NCBI GenBank assembly: GCA_900467745.1
Contig: UBQW01000047.1
Coordinates: 85,477 to 149,476 of the forward strand
Origin: Hyphomicrobiales bacterium
Lineage (GTDB): Bacteria > Pseudomonadota > Alphaproteobacteria > Rhizobiales > Rhizobiaceae
Reading direction: 5' to 3'
DNA length: 64,000 nucleotides
Shown here: piece by piece, positions 59,550 through 64,000 of the stretch
How the letters are laid out: every line of letters starts with the position of its first letter
Numbering within the stretch: the stretch's first letter is position 1
Program-made: the position numbers and the translations under genes
The notes under the pieces: model-generated
The model's database searches: none
What the model was told of the DNA's origin: nothing
What the model saw: only the letters and a program-made list of their open reading frames with translations

Positions 59550-60635
59550 ATGAGTGAAGTCTATTTTCTTTTTGTTGGATCCTGTAACCGGCAGACGCCT
59601 TACTTCGCGTCAGCGAACGGCGCCGGCCTCAGCGTCTACAAGTTCGACGCGGAGACGCTGCAGGCAACAAAAGTCACCGAGTATCCCGACATCGACAACC
59701 CGACCTATTTGTCCGTTAAAGCCGGCGGAAAGGCGGTCTATGCGAATTCAGAAGTCTTCGGCTGGAGGGAGGGACTTGTCACCGCGCTGTCGTTCGACAG
59801 CACGTGCGGCACCCTCACCTACCTCAATATGCAACCGTCACGCGGCAGCATAGCTGCACAGAACGTCGTCTCGCGCGACGGCAAGCACCTGATGCTCGTC
59901 AATTACGGCATGGGAGACGGCGGGCCCGACCAATCTCTGGTGGCAATTCCATTCACTGACGAAGACGGTCTTCATCAAGCGAGCGCTTCTGTGCGTCAGA
60001 CAGGATTGGGACCAGACACCGCCCGCCAGGAACGCAGCCATGCCCACAGTGTCGCAGAGATCAGCGACAATGTGTTCGTGGTTGCCGATCTCGGCTGCGA
60101 CACGCTCACAAGCTACAGATTAGAAGGTGATCAACTCCTCCGTCTCTCGCAAACGCAATGTGAGTCAGGCGCTGGACCGCGTAACACTGCCCTTCATCCA
60201 AGCGGGCGTTTTCTTTATGTGCTGAACGAACTCAACGCCACCTGCTCGAGTTTTGCCGTCGATGCTCGGTCAGGTTCGCTGACGCCGATCAACTCAGTGA
60301 AAGCACTTCCGGAAACCCACGGAAACCATTGTTCCGACATTCAGATCTCGCCCGACGGCGGTTTCCTTTACGGTGGAAATCGTGGGCATGACAGCATTTC
60401 GGTGTTCAAGACGCTGGAAAATGGTGCTGTCGAGCTTCTTTCTTGCATCTCCTGCGGCGGCAAGACGCCGCGCAACCTCGCGCTTTCCCCATCAGGTCGT
60501 CATCTGTTTTGCGCCAACCAAGATTCCGACCGGATTTCAGTATTCGAACGAGATGCCAGAACGGGCCTACTGCGCGATACCGGAGCCCTCATCGAAACCG
60601 GCACGCCAACCTGTATCAAGACCTCGGCAGACTGA
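59550..60635 (+). CDS. Lactonase family protein (6-phosphogluconolactonase-type beta-propeller)
   Basis: A 361-aa seven-bladed propeller of the Pgl/YbhE family. Characteristic blades: YPDIDNPTYLSVKAGGKAVYANSE, NVVSRDGKHLMLVNYG, RQERSHAHSVAEISDNVFVVADLGCDTL, GPRNTALHPSGRFLYVLNELNATCSSF, CSDIQISPDGGFLYGGNRGHDSISVF and PRNLALSPSGRHLFCANQDSDRISVF. It should hydrolyse a sugar lactone, a step expected after oxidation by the Gfo/Idh protein. GGAGG precedes ATG 59550. It diverges from the MaoC-CaiB operon across the candidate operator. Confidence 0.92.
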   Translation: MSEVYFLFVGSCNRQTPYFASANGAGLSVYKFDAETLQATKVTEYPDIDNPTYLSVKAGGKAVYANSEVFGWREGLVTALSFDSTCGTLTYLNMQPSRGSIAAQNVVSRDGKHLMLVNYGMGDGGPDQSLVAIPFTDEDGLHQASASVRQTGLGPDTARQERSHAHSVAEISDNVFVVADLGCDTLTSYRLEGDQLLRLSQTQCESGAGPRNTALHPSGRFLYVLNELNATCSSFAVDARSGSLTPINSVKALPETHGNHCSDIQISPDGGFLYGGNRGHDSISVFKTLENGAVELLSCISCGGKTPRNLALSPSGRHLFCANQDSDRISVFERDARTGLLRDTGALIETGTPTCIKTSAD

Positions 60636-61111
60636 CGCGGATCGTAGTTACACTTAATTGCGACACACATCGCAAACCCAGACGCCCTGATTGAACAGGT
60701 CACGGGGATAGTGATCAGTGCCGAACCCAGTGATCAAGCCGAAGCGGTCGGCGTCGCAAAAATTCAACTCCTTGCCTTGGACCCGGGGATGCCTCCGTCA
60801 CCGCACCCACCTGTCTGAATTCCGTGCCAACTCGGGGTTGGGGCGTGAAGCACGCTTAACTCGCGCATGACTGAAGCCAGCCAACATGGCGTCTGAGATA
60901 ACCCTTCGACATCCCTCTCCGCTCTTCGCGGACAATTTAAACGAAGCCACCCGAAAAATTTGTGCTTATAGGTTGCATTAGGTCTTGATTGTGTTCGCAC
61001 GTTTAGTGCCTCGATTTTTTCAGTGCATCGAAATCAAAGTACCGAAATCACCTTGTCCCCTTCCCAACCCAACCCGACAAAGCCTCGCCCCACGCGGTAT
61101 CGGGCACGATC
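60636..61111. other. Interval without recognisable gene
   Basis: No coding region, RNA gene or terminator is recognised between the lactonase and the glycosyltransferase-like gene. Confidence 0.4.
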
Positions 61112-61747
61112 GTGGCGTTTTACACCAAAGATTCGCTCTATGAGTTGGATGCGACACGAATGGTGTCGTCGGCAAGGCGGCTCGGTCTTTCGGTCCAGAC
61201 AACTGGTGTCGACAGCACCGGCAGCTGGGTCCGAAACGCATCGCTGAATGCGGCCTTTCTTCTTGAGGCTCGTCAGCAGCATCGAGGACCGCTGCTTTAT
61301 GTTGACGTTGATGCCGTCTTCCACCGCAACCCCTGGCCACAGCTGGCGCAGTATGAGTGCGACATCGCTCTGTACCGGGAGAACGGCCGATTGCTTTCGG
61401 GAACGATACTATTGAACGACACGCCTCAGACGCTGAATCTCTTGGAAGAGTGGAAGACGCGTTCTGAAATCAACCCCGACATCTGGGACCAGGTCGTTCT
61501 CCAGGAGATCCTCGATCAGGATCAGGCTCTTGAGACCGTCTATAGCGTTGAAAGACTTCCTGCCACTTTCTGTTGGATCTTTGACCGCCTTACAAACGTT
61601 AGGGACGACCACGTCTTTATTGAGCATCTGCAAGCAAGCCGACAAGCAAAGGGTGCGGAGAAACGAGGACGGAACAAGAGCCTGGAGCGCCGAGCGGCGC
61701 GGTTTGAGACCATCGAAAAAATACTGGCCATCGAAGAAGCTGGCTAA
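61112..61747 (+). CDS. Nucleotide-diphospho-sugar transferase-like protein
   Basis: A 211-aa protein with a DxD motif, RGPLLYVDVDAVFHRNPWPQL (about residues 58-78), preceded by a substrate-loop segment TGSWVRNASLNAAFLLEA and followed by LSGTILLNDTPQTLNLLEEWKT. The arrangement resembles PF03407-type glycosyltransferases that use nucleotide sugars with a metal bound at DxD. The start is uncertain: GTG 61112 is the first possible in the frame. The basic C-terminus looks like a linker. No partner genes for a glycan locus are seen. Confidence 0.7.
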   Translation: MAFYTKDSLYELDATRMVSSARRLGLSVQTTGVDSTGSWVRNASLNAAFLLEARQQHRGPLLYVDVDAVFHRNPWPQLAQYECDIALYRENGRLLSGTILLNDTPQTLNLLEEWKTRSEINPDIWDQVVLQEILDQDQALETVYSVERLPATFCWIFDRLTNVRDDHVFIEHLQASRQAKGAEKRGRNKSLERRAARFETIEKILAIEEAG

Positions 61748-61823
61748 GGCACTTGCCTCTCGTCCATACGATTTCAACGCAAAGAGCGCATGCCGAAGCC
61801 TCGAACAGTTCGGACAAATTCTA

Positions 61824-62024
61824 ATGTTTGCAAGTTTTACAGCTGAGGATGGGAATAGCACTGTCGCTGTCTGCATCAACCCTGAGCACGTCGCCTCGGT
61901 CCTAGAAATACATTCTGATCGAACGAAGATCACACTATCCGGCGGGACGGATCATGTCGTGGCACATCCACTCGACGTTGTCGCTCGTCGCCTGCAGGAG
62001 GCGTTAGGGCCGGTCGCTATTTAA
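61824..62024 (+). CDS. Small FlbD/SwrD-like protein
   Basis: A 66-aa protein from ATG 61824: MFASFTAEDGNSTVAVCINPEHVASVL then ITLSGGTDHVVAHPLDVVARRLQEAL. The pattern of a short strand, CINPEHVAxV, a T/S-x-I-x-L-S-G-G strand and VxxPLDVVxxxL resembles FlbD-type small proteins annotated in flagellar or swarming regulation. No flagellar genes are nearby. The ribosome-binding site is weak, so the call is tentative. Confidence 0.5.
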   Translation: MFASFTAEDGNSTVAVCINPEHVASVLEIHSDRTKITLSGGTDHVVAHPLDVVARRLQEALGPVAI

Positions 62025-62190
62025 ATGGGCGTTCAGATTTGCGGTCAGAAGACGCGGTCTGAGGGATGCTAAATCAGCCGAGCTAGTCTTGGCGTGTTGG
62101 TGTGACGTCGGCCTTTGCACTGATTTAGGTTCGGCGCGTCCCTCGTCGTTAAAAATTCTTCTTCCGGCACTTTTCGTTTGCAAGGAAAGC

Positions 62191-62209
62191 GGCTCACGCC
62201 GCCTCCCCT
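62191..62209. repeat. Direct repeat copy 1 (ardC-type 3' end)
   Basis: GGCTCACGCCGCCTCCCCT occurs here at the 3' end of the truncated ardC-like gene and again at 63982-64000. It is a 19-bp exact direct repeat; adjacent upstream bases (AGGAA) are also similar. Confidence 0.75.
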
Positions 62210-62661
62210 TCGTCGTCATCCTCACCGGTGATGCGGGGCTGCAGGTGATGCAGGTAGTCAGCTGCGCGCTGTGCATGGGCTGCGGCCTGAAAGATGGCGC
62301 GCTTGTCGCCACGAAGCACGTTCAGCCATCCATCGATATAGCTTGCATGATCGGGCCTCGGCTCAAGCTCCGGGGTGATGCCGAGATCGGCGCAGAGGAA
62401 TGCACTGCCAAGTTCGGCGACGAGCTCTTCACGAGCACGTTCCGTGCAGTATTTGGCGTAGCGGGACAGATCGCGATCCAGACGAGCGGGTGTCGAGGTA
62501 CAGTGCGTCATTTCGTGGCTGAGGACGGCGACATAGCTAGCCTCATCGACGAAGCTGTCGAGAAGCGGCATCTGAATGTAGTCTGTGGCGGCGGCGTAGT
62601 AGGCGGCCGACCCGCCGTGCCAAGTGGCGCTTACTTTTGCATTTCCCAGCCTATAGGTCAC
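62194..62661 (-). pseudogene. ArdC-like antirestriction gene lacking its N-terminal domain
   Basis: A 155-aa frame that matches only the C-terminal zincin-like half of ArdC: HGGSAAYYAAATDYIQMPLLDSFVDEASYVAVLSHEMTHCT (zinc HExxH), RLDRDLSRYAKYCTERAREELVAELGSAFLCADLGI, DHASYIDGWLNVLRGDKRAIF and AAAHAQRAADYLHHL. ArdC normally has an N-terminal ssDNA-binding domain of about 150 residues; here the frame starts where the LysR gene's 3' end overlaps it. The second copy of the same 3' end at the window edge supports a partial duplication. Some protein could be made, but not a full ArdC. Confidence 0.7.
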
Positions 62662-63545
62662 GCCCGCCGCGCCATCGACTTCGCGATATCGACGATATCA
62701 TCCCGGGACGCTGTGGGATCCTCCTTCGACCAGGCGATGCCGAGCCCGATCTTGAAGTCGATCCCCCTCACCTTCTTGAGCACGAAGCCGCGGTTCGGGA
62801 TATCCGTCGTCCACTCCGGTGCGAAACCGATCCCAAGGCCGGCAGAGACGAGAGAGACCAGGGAATAGGTGTCGTCACAGCTATAGGCAACGTTCTTCGT
62901 CAGATCGTATTCCTCGAACTTCTCATTGAAGTACCGCTCCGTGAAGGAGAGGTTCTGCCGGTTGAAGGCAATGATTTTCTGATCGCGTAGGTCTTCGATG
63001 GAGACCTCGTTGCGCGAAGCCAAAGGATTGCGCTCGGCAACCGCCAAAAGGTAGCGTTCATGGGCAACCGAGAAGAAACGCAGCGATCCAATATTCTCGA
63101 CCGGCCTGATAAAGCCGAGATTGAGCTGCCCTGTCTCTAATCCGCGTATGATGTCTCCAGTGTTGCCTGAGGCGATATGGATGCGGACATCGGGAAACTT
63201 GCGGGCGATCTTGCCGAGGAACAGGGGCAGCATGCCCATGGTGGCTGGATAGACAGTACCGATCTTGATCTGGCGAATGCGACTGCCGCCGGCGGCCCGT
63301 GTCAGCTCGGTCGTCAGTTCCATCTCGCTGAGGATGCGGACAGCACGATCGTAGAAGGTCTCCCCTGCCCTCGTCAGCTCGACGCGTCTCGTCGACCGGA
63401 TGAACAGCGGACAGCCAAGCTCTCTCTCAAGCGCCATGACATGATTGCTGAGCGCCGGCTGGGCGATATTCATCTTGATTGCAGCCCTACCGAAGTGGAG
63501 CTCCTCGGCGACGGCTCGGAAAAGGGATAATTGGCGAAGTTCCAT
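62658..63545 (-). CDS. LysR-family transcriptional regulator
   Basis: A 295-aa LysR protein. The HTH is LRQLSLFRAVAEELHFGRAAIKMNIAQPALSNHVMALERELGCPLFIRSTRRVELTRAG (residues 3-62, in pieces); the effector domain has IKIGTVYPATMGMLPLFL, LGFIRPVENIGSLRFFSV, IAFNRQNLSFTERYF and VSLVSAGLGIGFAPEW. ATG 63545 gives the usual MELRQLSLF start; longer forms exist. It is inserted between the two ardC 3' ends. Targets unknown, perhaps the XRE gene or a flanking gene outside the window. Confidence 0.92.
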   Translation of the reverse strand: MELRQLSLFRAVAEELHFGRAAIKMNIAQPALSNHVMALERELGCPLFIRSTRRVELTRAGETFYDRAVRILSEMELTTELTRAAGGSRIRQIKIGTVYPATMGMLPLFLGKIARKFPDVRIHIASGNTGDIIRGLETGQLNLGFIRPVENIGSLRFFSVAHERYLLAVAERNPLASRNEVSIEDLRDQKIIAFNRQNLSFTERYFNEKFEEYDLTKNVAYSCDDTYSLVSLVSAGLGIGFAPEWTTDIPNRGFVLKKVRGIDFKIGLGIAWSKEDPTASRDDIVDIAKSMARRA

Positions 63546-63663
63546 GGAAATTCTCTCGCGCATGGGGCGATAGTTGCCACGATGCTCCGCAGAAGATAAC
63601 TTACAGCCTGATAACATCATCAACTTATTCTTTCAACCTCAAAGTTTCGAAAAACGAAAGTTT

Positions 63664-63918
63664 ATGCTTAAGCCTTCCCAATGCCGCGCCGCTAGAGCTC
63701 TTCTCGATTGGACCCAGGGAGAACTCGCAGAACGGACATCAATCAGCGCAGTGTCGATTCGCGCTTTCGAAAAAGGCGGCGAGATGCGCGACAGCAATCT
63801 GCGTCTCCTGAAACTTACTTTTGAAGCTGCAAACCTGATATTTGAAGACGAAGGCGAAGTAATCAACGGCGGTGTCGGCGTAAGATTTCGAGGGAGACTG
63901 GGAGACCCAGAGAGATAA
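63664..63918 (+). CDS. Small XRE-family DNA-binding protein
   Basis: An 84-aa protein with one helix-turn-helix: MLKPSQCRAARALLDWTQGELAERTSISAVSIRAFEKG. CRAARALLDWTQGELA is characteristic of a group of short XRE proteins in rhizobia; the C-terminal part GVGVRFRGRLG is typical too. It diverges from the lysR gene. Role unknown: phage-like or plasmid-maintenance regulator. Confidence 0.88.
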   Translation: MLKPSQCRAARALLDWTQGELAERTSISAVSIRAFEKGGEMRDSNLRLLKLTFEAANLIFEDEGEVINGGVGVRFRGRLGDPER

Positions 63919-63981
63919 AGCGTGCCTGTTCTCGATTCGCAGCCGCAGCAGCCGCTATAGCGCTACCGACAAGAGGAAGCC

Positions 63982-64000
63982 GGCTCACGCCGCCTCCCCT
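63982..64000. repeat. Direct repeat copy 2 (ardC-type 3' end, cut by window edge)
   Basis: Identical to 62191-62209 over all 19 bases visible. The repeat may continue beyond the window. Confidence 0.75.
63985..64000 (-). CDS. Last codons of a second ArdC-like gene (rest outside window)
   Basis: On the minus strand the stop TGA (63987-63985) is preceded by codons for G-E-A-A, the same C-terminal end as the truncated gene at 62194-62661. This suggests that a second copy, perhaps full length, starts to the right of the window. Only four residues are visible, so the call rests on the repeat. Confidence 0.45.

Overview
The window looks like part of a large conjugative, repABC-type plasmid (or plasmid-derived replicon) of a Rhizobiaceae member (Rhizobium, Agrobacterium or Sinorhizobium). 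The left edge carries the diverging traCD(G) and traAFBH blocks of Ti/Sym-type plasmids. The rest is typical rhizobial accessory content: many sugar ABC importers, DUF768/DUF982/DUF3008/DUF3072 small proteins, and GGAAC-N16/17-CGTT promoters of the alphaproteobacterial EcfG/RpoE2 class. No rRNA, tRNA, CRISPR array or intact insertion sequence was seen. The replicon and species are inferred.

Layout. 1-6.4 kb: conjugation genes (partial traD, traC, candidate oriT region, traA, traF, traB, traH). 6.5-7.2 kb: a decayed DUF6516/HTH pair, each gene with one in-frame stop. 7.4-13.0 kb: a LacI-type regulator with tandem palindromic operators, a Tat-exported sugar-binding protein, two permeases but no ATPase, and a GH172 (DUF2961) glycosidase. 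13.5-29.2 kb: a mosaic of small and stress-related genes (sugar isomerase-like, GNAT, LuxR, GGCT-like, DUF3140, SnoaL-like, a frameshifted phosphoesterase, CurA-type reductase, dienelactone hydrolase, DUF982, Crp/Fnr, Omp31-like porin, DUF72, DUF3072, MXKDX protein). It contains several EcfG-type promoters, two of which are followed only by a Rho-independent terminator and so suggest small RNAs. 29.5-38.1 kb: a tightly overlapping moxR/DUF58/DUF4381/VWA/VWA-TPR/batD operon, then a Tat-type sulfatase gene with a one-base frameshift. Both units share an upstream 19-bp motif. 38.7-42.9 kb: DUF924, a truncated NmrA-like gene, a scrambled VOC fragment, DUF3008, an intact VOC protein and a class III adenylate cyclase.

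43.2-60.6 kb is the most coherent metabolic block. A divergent IclR regulator (50633) faces an eight-gene operon: binding protein, two permeases, UgpC/MsmK-type ATPase, enolase-superfamily dehydratase, L-rhamnose/L-fucose-type mutarotase, Gfo/Idh/MocA oxidoreductase, MaoC protein. Further right a beta-propeller lactonase diverges from a nine-gene operon: MaoC, CaiB CoA-transferase, a binding-protein-like protein without a signal peptide, a Rbs-type binding protein, an ATPase split into two polypeptides, two permeases. The two divergent control regions share TCACATAT/ATATGTGA half-sites and the operons carry paralogous MaoC proteins. I infer one IclR-controlled regulon for a deoxy-sugar or sugar-acid route that unusually includes CoA-transferase and hydratase steps.

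61.1-64.0 kb: a DxD glycosyltransferase-like protein, a FlbD-like small protein, an N-terminally truncated ArdC-type gene, a LysR regulator, a small XRE regulator, and, at the right edge, a repeat of the ardC 3' end, which suggests a duplication around the regulators.

Limits: everything is by eye from the sequence. Family names rest on remembered motifs; no alignment or database search was run. Several genes carry single-base lesions (6552, 6881, about 20070, about 36533) that could be real decay or sequencing error.
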